NCBI RefSeq assembly: GCF_001469865.1
Contig: NZ_LOPV01000277.1
Location: 1 to 36,226, forward strand
Direction: 5' to 3'
Origin: Haloferax profundi
GTDB taxonomy: Archaea; Halobacteriota; Halobacteria; Halobacteriales; Haloferacaceae
DNA length: 36,226 bases
Shown: one piece after another, positions 24,799-33,063 of the stretch
Layout of the letters: each line of letters begins with the position of its first letter
How positions within the stretch are numbered: position 1 is the first letter of the stretch
The notes under the pieces: generated by a model
What the model was told of the DNA's origin: nothing
What the model saw: the letters and a program-made list of their open reading frames with translations, nothing else
Database searches by the model: none
Program-made: the position numbers and the translations under genes

Positions 24799-26118
24799 GT
24801 GATTGGAATCGTCGTCAGCCGCGCCGACAGCGCATCGGTCCACATCGGCGAACACCTCCTCGACATCGCCGAGTGGGACGTACAGACCGACGAGGGCCGA
24901 CCGGACGCCGACGGTGGCGGCACGTTCTATCGCCGTGAGGGGTTCGAACTCCGCGAGTTCGACGACCTCCACATCTACCTCGACGACCCCGCCGAGGCGT
25001 TCGACGCGGACCTCGACCTCCTCGCCGTCGTCTCTCGGCACTCTGGCGAGACGGGGCCACTCTTGACCGCACACTTCACCGGAAACTTCGGCCCCGCCGA
25101 CTACGGCGGTGAATCGGGGCACTTCGCCCGCGCCTGCCCGAACGCCCAACGCGCCGTCGTCGCGGCCCTCCGTGACCACGCACCCGACGGTTACGACGTC
25201 GGTATCGAGGCGACACACCACGGGCCGACGCGGACCACAGTCCCGTCGATGTTCGTCGAACTCGGGAGTGGCGAAGACGAGTGGAAAGACCCTGACGGGG
25301 CACGCGCCGTGGCGGCCGCCGTCCTCGACATCGAGGGTGTCGACGCCGACACAGACCGACAACTCGTCGGATTCGGTGGCGGTCACTACGCGCCGCGGTT
25401 CCTCCGCGTCCTCGACGACACCGACTGGTGTGTGGGGCACATCGCGGCCGATTGGCAACTGAAGGCGATGGGCTCGCCCGACGCGAACCGTGATGTGCTT
25501 CGCCGCGCGTTCGAAGCGTCGGCGGCCGACGTCGCACTCGTCGACGGCGACCGCGACGGCCTCGCCGCCGTCCTCGACGAGGAGGGTTACCGTGTCGTCT
25601 CCGAGACGTGGGTCCGCGAGACCGCTGGCGTCCCACTCGCGCGGGTCCGAGAACTCGAATCGGATATCACGCGCATCGAAGACGGACTCCGATTCGGAGC
25701 GCACATCGACGCAGACTCGTACAGCGTCGTCTCGCTCCCCGATGGACTCCTCGGCGAAGCACAGGGCGTCGACCTCGACGCGTCTCTCGACGCCGTCGCG
25801 GAGACGACAGTCGCGTTCCACACGACCGAGGGTGGGACGCGCGCGATTGGTCGTGCTGCGGTCGCCGGAGCGGGATACGACGAACTCGTCGAGCGTCTCT
25901 GTGAGATTTTACGCCAGAAGTACGACTCGGTCGTCCGCGAGAACGGTGCCGTCACGGCCCGCGTCAGTGCGTTCGACCCCGCCGCAGCACGCGAGTTAGG
26001 CGTTCCAGAGGGCCCGGCGTTCGGGAAACTTTCGGCCGGACAGGCAGTCGAAGTCGACGGAGAGACTATCGACCCCGCGCACGTCTCGCGCGAGCGAGTT
26101 GTCGAGTTCACAGTGTGA
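24799..26118 (+). CDS. dtdA: D-aminoacyl-tRNA deacylase (DtdA/GEK1 family)
   Basis: DtdA removes D-amino acids wrongly attached to tRNAs. The 439-residue protein begins at GTG with MIGIVVSRADSASVHIGEHLL and carries the family signatures LLAVVSRHSGETGPLLTAHFTGN, IEATHHGPT, and FGGGHYAPRF, including the His residues of the zinc site. The first 270 or so residues correspond to the compact archaeal DtdA. About 165 C-terminal residues, from LRRAFEASAADVAL on, are an extension seen in haloarchaea as I recall. The alternative ATG starts lie inside the conserved N-terminus, so GTG 24799 is used. ftsZ1 follows after an AT-rich 155-base gap with its own promoter. Confidence 0.93.
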   Translation: MIGIVVSRADSASVHIGEHLLDIAEWDVQTDEGRPDADGGGTFYRREGFELREFDDLHIYLDDPAEAFDADLDLLAVVSRHSGETGPLLTAHFTGNFGPADYGGESGHFARACPNAQRAVVAALRDHAPDGYDVGIEATHHGPTRTTVPSMFVELGSGEDEWKDPDGARAVAAAVLDIEGVDADTDRQLVGFGGGHYAPRFLRVLDDTDWCVGHIAADWQLKAMGSPDANRDVLRRAFEASAADVALVDGDRDGLAAVLDEEGYRVVSETWVRETAGVPLARVRELESDITRIEDGLRFGAHIDADSYSVVSLPDGLLGEAQGVDLDASLDAVAETTVAFHTTEGGTRAIGRAAVAGAGYDELVERLCEILRQKYDSVVRENGAVTARVSAFDPAAARELGVPEGPAFGKLSAGQAVEVDGETIDPAHVSRERVVEFTV

Positions 26119-26206
26119 CGCAGTTAGGTATCAATTAACTGCGATTGTCATATTTCTCGTATATTATGTCAGAATTGAATTATTAAACGACCCAAATATC
26201 GGCATC

Positions 26207-26224
26207 GTCAGACGGTCGTCTGAC
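26207..26224. promoter_or_regulatory. Palindrome upstream of ftsZ1, possible operator
   Basis: GTCAGACG and CGTCTGAC (26207-26214 and 26217-26224) are a perfect inverted repeat with a 2-base centre. The palindrome lies just ahead of the TATA-like GATAATTAG at 26237-26245, which precedes the ftsZ1 ATG by about 29-37 bases. This is a normal place for a transcription factor site in archaea. Further upstream, 26119-26200 is AT-rich with other TATA-like words (ATTATTAAAC at about 26179-26188). Confidence 0.55.
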
Positions 26225-26273
26225 ACAAGGGGGAAAGATAATTAGTCATCCTCCGTAAACCGTCTGCACAAAT

Positions 26274-27407
26274 ATGGACTCTATCGTCGACGACGCAATC
26301 GATGAGGCCGAGGACATGGGGGATGGGACGACCGAAGTCGGCGGCCCGGACAACATCAACCGGTCTGGCACGATGACTGACGACGAACTGAAAGCGGTTC
26401 TCAAAGACCTTCAGACCAACATCACGGTGGTCGGGTGCGGTGGTGCGGGTGGCAACACCGTCAACCGGATGCACCAAGAGGGAATCAAGGGAGCCAAACT
26501 CGTCGCTGCGAACACCGACGTGCAGCACCTCGTCGAAATCGGTGCTGACACGAAGATTCTCATGGGCGAGCAGAAGACACAGGGCCGTGGTGCCGGGTCC
26601 CTCCCGCAGGTGGGTGAAGAGGCGGCACTCGAGTCGCAAGAAGAGATTTACGACGCCATCGAAGGCTCTGACATGGTGTTCGTGACGGCCGGTCTGGGTG
26701 GCGGCACTGGGACGGGGTCCGCGCCCGTCGTCGCGAAGGCGGCACGCGAATCCGGCGCACTCACCATCGCTATCGTCACGACCCCCTTCACGGCCGAGGG
26801 TGAGGTCCGACGAACCAACGCCGAAGCGGGTCTGGAACGCCTCCGCGACGTCTCCGACACGGTCATCGTCGTTCCGAACGACCGTCTCCTCGACGCCGTC
26901 GGGAAACTCCCCGTCCGGCAAGCGTTCAAAGTCTCCGACGAAGTGCTGATGCGCTCTGTCAAGGGCATCACCGAACTCATCACCAAACCCGGCCTCGTCA
27001 ACCTCGACTTCGCCGACGTGAAGACGGTCATGGAACGTGGTGGCGTCGCCATGATTGGCCTCGGCGAGTCCGATTCGGAGTCCAAGGCCCAAGAGTCGGT
27101 CAAATCCGCGCTTCGCTCGCCGCTCCTCGACGTGGACATCTCCGGCGCGAACTCCGCACTCGTCAACGTCACCGGTGGGTCGGACATGAGCATCGAAGAG
27201 GCGGAAGGTGTGGTAGAGGAGATTTACGACCGCATCGACCCCGACGCGCGTATCATCTGGGGAACTTCCGTCGACGACGAACTCGAAGGCATGATGCGGA
27301 CGATGATCGTCGTCACGGGCGTCGAATCGCCGCAAATCTACGGCCGCAACGGGCAGGTCCAGGAAGCCGCACAGGAACGCCTCGAAGACATCGACTACGT
27401 CGAGTAA
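26274..27407 (+). CDS. ftsZ1: Cell division GTPase FtsZ (FtsZ1 type)
   Basis: FtsZ is the tubulin-like GTPase that forms the division ring. The 377-residue protein has an N-terminal extension with [18 protein letters not shown], the GTP-binding start [18 protein letters not shown] at about residues 49-66, the tubulin signature GGGTGTG at 142-148, and the synergy (T7) loop [11 protein letters not shown] at about 243-253, whose Asp drives hydrolysis. The N-terminal extension closely resembles remembered FtsZ1 of Haloferax, which has a second paralog FtsZ2. The gene order dtdA-ftsZ1-secE-spt5 also supports FtsZ1. The C-terminus ends soon after the core domain without a long linker. Confidence 0.96.
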   Translation: MDSIVDDAIDEAEDMGDGTTEVGGPDNINRSGTMTDDELKAVLKDLQTNITVVGCGGAGGNTVNRMHQEGIKGAKLVAANTDVQHLVEIGADTKILMGEQKTQGRGAGSLPQVGEEAALESQEEIYDAIEGSDMVFVTAGLGGGTGTGSAPVVAKAARESGALTIAIVTTPFTAEGEVRRTNAEAGLERLRDVSDTVIVVPNDRLLDAVGKLPVRQAFKVSDEVLMRSVKGITELITKPGLVNLDFADVKTVMERGGVAMIGLGESDSESKAQESVKSALRSPLLDVDISGANSALVNVTGGSDMSIEEAEGVVEEIYDRIDPDARIIWGTSVDDELEGMMRTMIVVTGVESPQIYGRNGQVQEAAQERLEDIDYVE

Positions 27408-27541
27408 TCGGACTCGGTGCGACTCCGGTGGGTCGTTCCGTTCGAACTCGCGTCGTCGGCCGTCTGTGCCGGGCACGACGACATCCACTTTTATTGCCGG
27501 CGTGGGACGCACAGACGTGTCGCTTCGGAGCGACGAGCATC

Positions 27542-27550
27542 AATAGATAG
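27542..27550 (+). promoter_or_regulatory. Putative TATA box of secE-spt5
   Basis: AATAGATAG at 27542-27550 is 31-39 bases before the secE ATG. A second AT-rich word, ACTTTTATTG, is at about 27487-27496. The 173-base gap after ftsZ1 shows no other feature. Confidence 0.4.
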
Positions 27551-27580
27551 AAAAAGCCGGCCGTCTTAGCCCCCACCAAC

Positions 27581-27754
27581 ATGGACGTCAAATACGACCT
27601 CAACAGCTACGTTCGCGTGCTGAAACTCGCGAGCACGCCCTCTTGGCAGGAGTTCTCACAAATCTCCAAGATTGCCGGCGCGGGCATCTTCCTGGTCGGA
27701 CTGCTCGGATTCATCATCTTCGCGGTCATGAGTTTCCTCCCCGGAGGCGTCTGA
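27581..27754 (+). CDS. secE: Preprotein translocase subunit SecE (Sec61 gamma)
   Basis: A 57-residue protein with the SecE/Sec61-gamma layout: an amphipathic start ([20 protein letters not shown]), a short hinge ([15 protein letters not shown]) and one membrane helix ([18 protein letters not shown]). SecE clamps the SecY channel. It is easily missed for its size. The start is fixed by the ATG at 27581 and the stop overlaps the spacer before spt5, whose ATG comes one base later. This secE-spt5 pairing is the archaeal counterpart of bacterial secE-nusG. Confidence 0.93.
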   Translation: MDVKYDLNSYVRVLKLASTPSWQEFSQISKIAGAGIFLVGLLGFIIFAVMSFLPGGV

Positions 27755-27755
27755 G

Positions 27756-28208
27756 ATGCCAATCTTCGCCGTAAAGACGACCGCTCGTCAAGAGCGAACG
27801 GTCGCGGACATGATCGCGACGAAGGAGTTCGCCCAGATTCACGCTGTGTTGGCTCCCGACTCGCTCACGAGTTACGTGATGGTCGAAGCCGACGACGACG
27901 GCATCGTCACCCGTGTCCTCGAAGAGATTCCACACGCCCGTGGTCTCGTCGAGAGTGGCGGGATGGTCGGCACGTCCAGCATGGCGGAAGTCGAACACTT
28001 CCTGTCGCCGACGCCCGACGTCGAAGGCATCGCCGAGGGAGACATCGTCGAACTCATCGCCGGGCCGTTCAAAGGCGAGAAGGCGCGCGTCCAGCGTATC
28101 GACGAGACGAAAGACCAGGTCACCGTCGAACTCTACGAGGCGACGGTTCCGATTCCGGTCACCGTCCGCGGCGACCAGATTCGCGTCCTCGACTCCGAAG
28201 AGCGGTAA
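27756..28208 (+). CDS. spt5: Transcription elongation factor Spt5 (NusG homologue)
   Basis: A 150-residue protein with an NGN domain (about residues 1-85: [42 protein letters not shown]) and a KOW domain (about 90-145: [23 protein letters not shown]). Spt5 binds the RNA polymerase clamp and, with Spt4, raises processivity. Length and domains are standard. It begins one base after the secE stop, so the pair is one transcription unit. A T-rich CTTTTCTTCTCTCTC at about 28224-28238 after the stop may terminate it. Confidence 0.95.
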   Translation: MPIFAVKTTARQERTVADMIATKEFAQIHAVLAPDSLTSYVMVEADDDGIVTRVLEEIPHARGLVESGGMVGTSSMAEVEHFLSPTPDVEGIAEGDIVELIAGPFKGEKARVQRIDETKDQVTVELYEATVPIPVTVRGDQIRVLDSEER

Positions 28209-28346
28209 GCACCGCTCGTCACGTCTTTTCTTCTCTCTCGACGTTCGTTCCCCGTACTGTCGAGTTCGTCGTTTCGAAGTGCCTACCGAGTTCGGCATTT
28301 CGAGGTTCCCACCGGCTTCGTGACCACACTCGGACAGTACTCTTCC

Positions 28347-28649
28347 CTACAGCGCGCCCTTCTTGCGAAGTTTCTGGACGACGCTGTTGAGGTCCGCTTC
28401 GTCTTCGACGGCGTCTTTGACGTCTTCACGGATGCGGACCGCCGTGGAGTCTGCTTCGTACGCGCGGACGAACTCCGCGCGAGTGTGTTCGTCGAAGGCG
28501 TGGCGAATCGCGAAGTACCCCTCGGGGACGATGGTCCCACACACCTTACACTCGTGTCGTTCGTGTTCCGTCGTCTGGTGGATGATGACACTTTCGACGT
28601 CTTCGAAGCGTCCACCACACCCTTCGACACCGCACTTCCACCTAGGCAT
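28347..28649 (-). CDS. C2H2-like zinc-finger protein of haloarchaea (DUF7565-like)
   Basis: A 100-residue protein with two zinc-binding stretches. The first is MPRWKCGVEGCGGRFEDVESVIIHQTTEHERH, with Cys6 and Cys11 and the His pair of the H-x(3)-H pattern. The second is CKVCGTIVPEGYFAIRHAFDEH with CxxC and two His residues. A helical acidic C-terminus follows (about 60-100, EDVKDAVEDEADLNSVV). I recall it as the family DUF7565, from memory. Its position after secE-spt5 recurs in haloarchaea. Whether it binds DNA, RNA or protein is unknown. It converges with spt5 over a 138-base gap. Confidence 0.8.
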   Translation of the reverse strand: MPRWKCGVEGCGGRFEDVESVIIHQTTEHERHECKVCGTIVPEGYFAIRHAFDEHTRAEFVRAYEADSTAVRIREDVKDAVEDEADLNSVVQKLRKKGAL

Positions 28650-28747
28650 GTTCGACCCGACGGACGTGGGGGACTAAACCGTTTCTTCGGACCCTTGTCG
28701 TCTCAGAAATAGCAACCACTAACTATCGTCTACCCCGACGTGGTCGT

Positions 28748-29512
28748 GTGACCGCGAGCACGACGACACGGGTAGACATGCACGTGAAGATTCTCGACGA
28801 GCGAGTCGTCTCTCGTGCGAAAGCCCGCGGTATCGACGTGCTCGTCTACGCCCCGCACTTCGTCCGCCTCCCCGACATTCGTGCTCGCGCGGAGCGTTTT
28901 TCCGACGACGACCTGCTGGTCGTTCCGGCCCGTGAGGTGTTCACGGGGTCGTGGCGGGACCGAAAACACCTCCTCGCAGTCGGCCTCGACGACCCTGTCC
29001 CCGACTTCATCTCACTCGACGGTGCACTCGACGAGTTCGCCCGACAGGAGGCAGCGACCCTCGTCCCGCACCCTGAACTGCTGACGGTCAGCCTTACTCT
29101 CGACGACATCCACCAGCACCGCGACGCCATCCACGCCGTCGAGACGTACAACGCCAAAGCGTTCTCCCGACACAATCGCCGCGGGCGCGAAATCGCTCGT
29201 GAGACGTCCCTTCCCGGATTTGGGTCGTCCTACGCGCACCTCCGCGGGAGCATCGGCGAAGCGTGGACCGAGTTCGACCGTGACATCGACTCGGAGGCCG
29301 ACCTCGTCGACGCACTCCGAAACGGTGACGAGCGACACGTGATGCGCCGGTCTGGACTCTCACACACGCTTCGCGGTGCGGTCGAATTCGCCCACCTCGG
29401 CTACGAGAACTCGTGGGGGAAGGTCGACAGACTCCTCCTCTCTGGGATGGAACCGACCCATCCGAACCACATCGCCTACGACGGCGCGTTCGACGACGTG
29501 AGCGTCTACTGA
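28748..29512 (+). CDS. PHP-domain family protein
   Basis: A 254-residue protein of the PHP (polymerase and histidinol phosphatase) metal-dependent phosphoesterase superfamily. Visible segments are TRVDMHVKIL (the first His), KARGIDVLVYAPHF, LLVVPAREVFTG, ATLVPHPELLTV and AVETYNAKAF. In the first motif the usual HxH is reduced to one His (DMHVK), so the metal site may be altered. The GTG at 28748 is preferred since ATG 28778 would cut off the first strand, and a TATA-like CTAACTATCG lies about 20-30 bases before it. Substrate is unknown. It is divergent from the zinc-finger gene and stands alone. Confidence 0.82.
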   Translation: MTASTTTRVDMHVKILDERVVSRAKARGIDVLVYAPHFVRLPDIRARAERFSDDDLLVVPAREVFTGSWRDRKHLLAVGLDDPVPDFISLDGALDEFARQEAATLVPHPELLTVSLTLDDIHQHRDAIHAVETYNAKAFSRHNRRGREIARETSLPGFGSSYAHLRGSIGEAWTEFDRDIDSEADLVDALRNGDERHVMRRSGLSHTLRGAVEFAHLGYENSWGKVDRLLLSGMEPTHPNHIAYDGAFDDVSVY

Positions 29513-29539
29513 ATCGCTCGCACGGAACGTCGCACCGCT

Positions 29540-30064
29540 TCAGAGTATCGCCGTGAACGACGCCGCCGCGTCCGCGAGCGACACGTCGAGCGAGAAGAGG
29601 TAGTAGTGGATACCGGCGAGGACGCCGAGTTCTGCGCCGGTCACGAGAAGCGTGACCGCGTCAGCGTATTTCGAACTCGTCGCCACACCCGTCGGCAGGT
29701 CGTACTCCTGTGGTGACAGCGGGTAGAACAGGGCGATGCCGCGCTTCGACCCGACCATGTCGAGGACGTAGTGCGTGGCGACGCCAATCCAGACGAAGTG
29801 GAGGTTGTCGAAGACGAGCGGGAAGACGAGGAACGCAATCAACACCGGGAGGTTGTGGAGCGTCTTGCGGTGCTTTCCGAAGGCAGTGTCTACGTCCGGG
29901 AAGAGTGCGCCGAGGACGACCGGGAGGGACAACTGGCCGATTTTCTGGACGAGGAGGAACGCGGAGTCAGTCGTCGGTTCGAACGTCCGCGGGTCGATAG
30001 TGAGAATGACACCGAGCCCGAGCGCAAGCAAGATGGCGTTGAGCACGTGCCCCTTCTTGTTCAT
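29540..30064 (-). CDS. YdjM-like membrane-bound metal-dependent hydrolase
   Basis: A 174-residue membrane protein with four or five helices. Family motifs are MNKKGHVLNA at the start, GALFPDVDTAFG (Asp pair of the metal site), KHRKTLHNLPVL (histidines), and THYVLDMVGSKRGIALFYPL. This is the pattern of the 'LexA-binding, inner membrane-associated putative hydrolase' YdjM family. The reaction is unknown. It converges with the PHP gene. ATG 30064 is used because the longer frame to 30103 begins with unrelated residues. Confidence 0.8.
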   Translation of the reverse strand: MNKKGHVLNAILLALGLGVILTIDPRTFEPTTDSAFLLVQKIGQLSLPVVLGALFPDVDTAFGKHRKTLHNLPVLIAFLVFPLVFDNLHFVWIGVATHYVLDMVGSKRGIALFYPLSPQEYDLPTGVATSSKYADAVTLLVTGAELGVLAGIHYYLFSLDVSLADAAASFTAIL

Positions 30065-30170
30065 GCGCTGAGACTGGCCTGCCGGGATACAAAGCTTTCC
30101 CACGAAACCGACCGACTGCGCTCGCCCACCGCCGCGTTCGGTCGGCCTGCCGGGTGGCGTCTGTGGCGTC

Positions 30171-30704
30171 TCAATCGTCCGCGTTCTCGTTCACCGACTC
30201 GATTTCTTCACGGAGCAGTCCCAGCGCTCCACGCGCAATCTGTTCTTTCACCTGCGTCCGCGACCCGTCGTACTCGAATCGCTCGACGCGCGTGTACGAC
30301 TCTTCTGACCCCCACGGGGCGGCGAACGCGATACCGACGAAGACGGTGCCGACCGGCTTTCCGGGGAGCGCACCGCCCGGCCCTGCGATACCCGTCGTCG
30401 CCACACCCCACGTCGTGTCGGCCACGTCGCGGACGGCGGCGGCCATCTCGCGGGCGACGGGTTCTGAGACAGCACCGTACTCGTCGAGGCTCTCGCGTGA
30501 GACGGCCAGTTCGTGGCGTTTCGCGTCGTACGAGTAGGTGACGAGTGAGCGGTCGAAGTAGTCGCTCGACCCCGGCACGTCGGTGAGGAGCGACCCGATG
30601 AGGCCGCCGGTACAGGACTCGGCGACGGCGACGGTGTGGCCCGCGTCTCGGAGGGCGTCCCCGACGCGTTCTTCTGCTGGTGGGTCGGATGCGAACTCGC
30701 GCAT
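30171..30704 (-). CDS. CinA C-terminal domain protein (NMN amidohydrolase-like)
   Basis: A 177-residue stand-alone CinA C-terminal domain, related to nicotinamide-mononucleotide deamidase (PncC). Motifs are VAVAESCTGGLIGSLLTDVPGSSDYF with catalytic Ser and Thr, VTYSYDAKRHEL, EPVAREMAAAVRD, and VATTGIAGPGGALPGKPVGTVFVGI. Lengths of 160-180 are normal for the family. The usual glycine-rich GGVVTY segment reads DRSLVTY here. ATG 30704 is chosen since the frame continues to 30956 without similarity and would pass through the promoter of the divergent gene. It is divergent from the Get3 gene. Confidence 0.88.
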   Translation of the reverse strand: MREFASDPPAEERVGDALRDAGHTVAVAESCTGGLIGSLLTDVPGSSDYFDRSLVTYSYDAKRHELAVSRESLDEYGAVSEPVAREMAAAVRDVADTTWGVATTGIAGPGGALPGKPVGTVFVGIAFAAPWGSEESYTRVERFEYDGSRTQVKEQIARGALGLLREEIESVNENADD

Positions 30705-30840
30705 GTGACAGACGACGGCCGGATGGGACAAAAATCCGGTCGGCGAGGCGGTGGTGGTCACCATCGCCCCGTCTCCCGCGACACTGCTGTGAGGTTCGGA
30801 GACCGAGAAGTACACAAAGCCTGGCCGTTTGGGGTCCGAC

Positions 30841-32055
30841 ATGGACATCGACGTCGAGCCGACCGAATCCTCCCACGACGACGCAGACGACGCTGGCGAC
30901 GACGGTCCAGCGGAGATAGAAGTCGAAGTCACCGACCGTGAGGAAGCGACGACCACGGACCACGCAGACCTCCCGCGTGGTATCGACGCGCCGGACTACG
31001 TCCTCTACGGCGGGAAAGGCGGCGTCGGAAAGACCACGATGGCCGCGGCGACGGCACTCGCCAGTGCAGCAGACGGGACGGCGACGCTCGTCGTCTCGAC
31101 GGACCCTGCACACTCGTTGTCGGATACTCTCGGTACGTCGCTCCCCGCCGAACCGACGCGCATCCGCGAGGACATCCCCCTCTACGCGGCGGAAATCGAC
31201 CCCGATTCGGTGATGGAAGGGCCGTTCGCGGGCGGCGGAGACGCTCCTGCGGACGACGAGACGGCCTACGACACGAGCGAGTACGACGACGACAACCCGT
31301 TCGTCGGCGACGACGGTGGGGCATCTCCGTTCGGCGGTATGGGCGATGCGATGGGTGGATTCGAGGACCTGCTCGGCGGCGACGGTCCGATGGGGATGGG
31401 CGGTCCGATGCCCGGGGCGGACGAGGCGGCGGCGATGCAGCAACTCCTCGAATATCTCGACGACCCGCGATTCGAGCGTGTCGTCATCGACACCGCGCCG
31501 ACCGGCCACACACTCCGCCTCCTCGAACTCCCGGAGATGATGGACTCGATGCTCGGTCGAATCGTCCGCATGCGCGAACGGTTCTCGGGGATGATGGACA
31601 GCGTCAAAGGGATGTTCGGTGCCGGCCCGGACGACCCGCAAGCGGGGATGGCCGACCTCGACGAACTCCGCGAGCGAATCGAGCGTCTCCGTGCCGTCCT
31701 CCGTGACCCCTCGAAGACGGACTTCCGTGTCGTCATGATTCCCGAAGAGATGAGCGTGGTCGAGTCGAAGCGCCTCGTCGCCCGTCTCGACGAGTTCGGC
31801 ATCCCGGTGCAGACGCTCGTCGTCAATCGCGTCATGGAGCAGGTAGACGACGTGGCCGACGTGGACTCCTCGTGGTTCGAATCGCCGGACCTCGAACACT
31901 GTGGATTCTGTCAGCGTCGCTGGAAAGTTCAGCAAGAGGCACTTCGGTCCGCGACGGACCTCTTCCGCGGCCGTGACGTGAAACGGGTTCCGCTCCTCGC
32001 AGACCAGGTGCAGGGCGAGGACGCACTTCGCGTCGTCGCGTCCTGTCTGGAGTAA
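30841..32055 (+). CDS. Get3/ArsA-family ATPase
   Basis: A 404-residue member of the ArsA/Get3 (TRC40) ATPases, which deliver tail-anchored membrane proteins or, in the arsenite branch, pump arsenite. The acidic N-terminus (about residues 1-50) precedes the deviant Walker A GGKGGVGKTT (57-66). VVSTDPAHSLSD (A-loop) is at about 84-95, DTAPTGHTLRLLELP (switch II) at about 217-231, and CGFC (CxxC) at 354-357, the zinc pair of dimeric Get3. This pair favours Get3 over arsenite ATPases, whose Cys are elsewhere. A Gly/Met-rich insertion (about 158-199, with GPMGMGGPM) is a candidate client-binding loop. ATG 30841 is preferred to the TTG at 30829. No ars genes are nearby. Confidence 0.9.
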   Translation: MDIDVEPTESSHDDADDAGDDGPAEIEVEVTDREEATTTDHADLPRGIDAPDYVLYGGKGGVGKTTMAAATALASAADGTATLVVSTDPAHSLSDTLGTSLPAEPTRIREDIPLYAAEIDPDSVMEGPFAGGGDAPADDETAYDTSEYDDDNPFVGDDGGASPFGGMGDAMGGFEDLLGGDGPMGMGGPMPGADEAAAMQQLLEYLDDPRFERVVIDTAPTGHTLRLLELPEMMDSMLGRIVRMRERFSGMMDSVKGMFGAGPDDPQAGMADLDELRERIERLRAVLRDPSKTDFRVVMIPEEMSVVESKRLVARLDEFGIPVQTLVVNRVMEQVDDVADVDSSWFESPDLEHCGFCQRRWKVQQEALRSATDLFRGRDVKRVPLLADQVQGEDALRVVASCLE

Positions 32056-32082
32056 GGAACTCGGGACGCGTTCGATACCGGA

Positions 32083-32925
32083 TTACGGGAGTTTGCGTGC
32101 GAACCCGAACAGGGTATCGCGCCACGAATCAGGCAGGAAGCGACCGAGAACACCGATTTGGGCGACTGTTCCGGGCTGATACCGCGCGCGTGGTTTCGTC
32201 GAACTCGCCGCGTTGACGATGTCTTCTGCGACTCGCTCTGGGGGAATCGCACCGGGGCCGGTGCCGCCGAGCGCTTCTGTATCGTCGAAGAGTTTGTAGA
32301 ACTTCTCGTAGGCACCCGACCGCTCGATACCGTTGGTCTCGTCGCCCCCGTTGACCTGGTCTTCGACGCGGTCTGAGAACTGTGTCTCGACCGGGCCGGG
32401 TTCGACCAGCACGGCGTCGATACCGTACTCTTCGACCTCCGCGCGGAGCGCGTCGGTCATCGCTTCGAGTGCGAACTTCGACCCCGCGTAGACGCCGCCG
32501 CCGGGGAAGGAGACGCGCCCAACGACGCTGGAGACGTTGACGATGGTCCCGTCGCCCTGCGACCGCATGTGGGGGAGGACGGCGCGCGTGAGGCGGTGTG
32601 GTCCGTAGACGTTCACGTCGAACTGTTTGTGAACCATCTCCGTCGGCACGTCCTCGATTGGACCCATCTGGCCGTAGCCAGCGTTGTTGACGAGACAGTC
32701 GATGCGACCCTGTTCGTCGAGGATGCGGTCGACGACGCGGTCGACGTCACTCTGGTCGGTCACGTCGAGCGTCGCGATGTTCGCACCGCGGTCACCCAGC
32801 GTCTGAACGTCTGCCGGGTTTCGGGCGGTGGCGTAGACCTCCCACTCCTCGTCGAGGAAGTCGAGCGCCGTGGCACGCCCGATTCCCGAGGAACAACCGG
32901 TGATGAGGACCGTCTTTTGATGCAC
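32083..32925 (-). CDS. Short-chain dehydrogenase/reductase
   Basis: A 280-residue SDR of the classical type: VLITGCSSGIGRATA (TGxxxGIG cofactor loop), LDVTDQSDVD, NNAGYGQMGPIE (NNAG motif), VNVSSVVGRVSFPG with catalytic Ser, and YAGSKFALEAMTDALR with YxxxK. Substrate and cofactor choice cannot be read from the motifs. A minus-strand TATA-like ACTTAACA at about 32948-32955 lies about 23-30 bases before the ATG. The second TnpB element begins within about 20 bases of that box, so its insertion may have trimmed the upstream control region. It converges with the Get3 gene. Confidence 0.92.
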   Translation of the reverse strand: MHQKTVLITGCSSGIGRATALDFLDEEWEVYATARNPADVQTLGDRGANIATLDVTDQSDVDRVVDRILDEQGRIDCLVNNAGYGQMGPIEDVPTEMVHKQFDVNVYGPHRLTRAVLPHMRSQGDGTIVNVSSVVGRVSFPGGGVYAGSKFALEAMTDALRAEVEEYGIDAVLVEPGPVETQFSDRVEDQVNGGDETNGIERSGAYEKFYKLFDDTEALGGTGPGAIPPERVAEDIVNAASSTKPRARYQPGTVAQIGVLGRFLPDSWRDTLFGFARKLP

Positions 32926-32970
32926 GTCGGTAGGTCGAACCGTGCGCTGTTAAGTGTTTTTGGGCGCTAT

Positions 32971-33000
32971 GTCCCTCTCCTCAAGGGGCAATGCAGGGAC
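32971..33000. repeat. Bulged hairpin, likely left end of the second TnpB element
   Basis: GTCCCT (32971-32976) pairs with AGGGAC (32995-33000). Within it CTCC (32977-32980) pairs with GGGG (32985-32988, one G-T wobble) over a TCAA loop, leaving a 6-base bulge on one side. A bulged, subterminal hairpin is the usual substrate of Y1 transposases. Confidence 0.5.
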
Positions 33001-33027
33001 CGAAGCGACCGAGTAGCGTAAACGAGA

Positions 33028-33051
33028 GCAAATTACTTGTATGCAAATTAC
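33028..33051 (+). promoter_or_regulatory. Paired 9-base direct repeats at the RHH-tnpB promoter
   Basis: GCAAATTAC occurs at 33028-33036 and again at 33043-33051, with a 15-base centre-to-centre spacing. The six bases between (TTGTAT) are TATA-like and lie 22-27 bases before the GTG start at 33064. A dimeric regulator binding both repeats would block the promoter. The RHH-like product of the next gene is an obvious candidate, but this is inference. Confidence 0.5.
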
Positions 33052-33063
33052 GTAAGTTATGAC

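Noticed and set aside
26208-27512. A 434-codon minus-strand open frame
   Set aside because: It is the reverse of ftsZ1, whose tubulin signature and T7 loop are unmistakable.
30208-31935. A 575-codon minus-strand open frame
   Set aside because: It is antisense to the Get3-type ATPase and overlaps the CinA gene in another frame. Both real genes have clear motifs.
30841-32055. Arsenite pump ATPase ArsA
   Set aside because: No arsB, arsR or arsD is nearby. The CxxC pair is in the Get3 position, and there is only one ATPase half, unlike typical double-domain ArsA.
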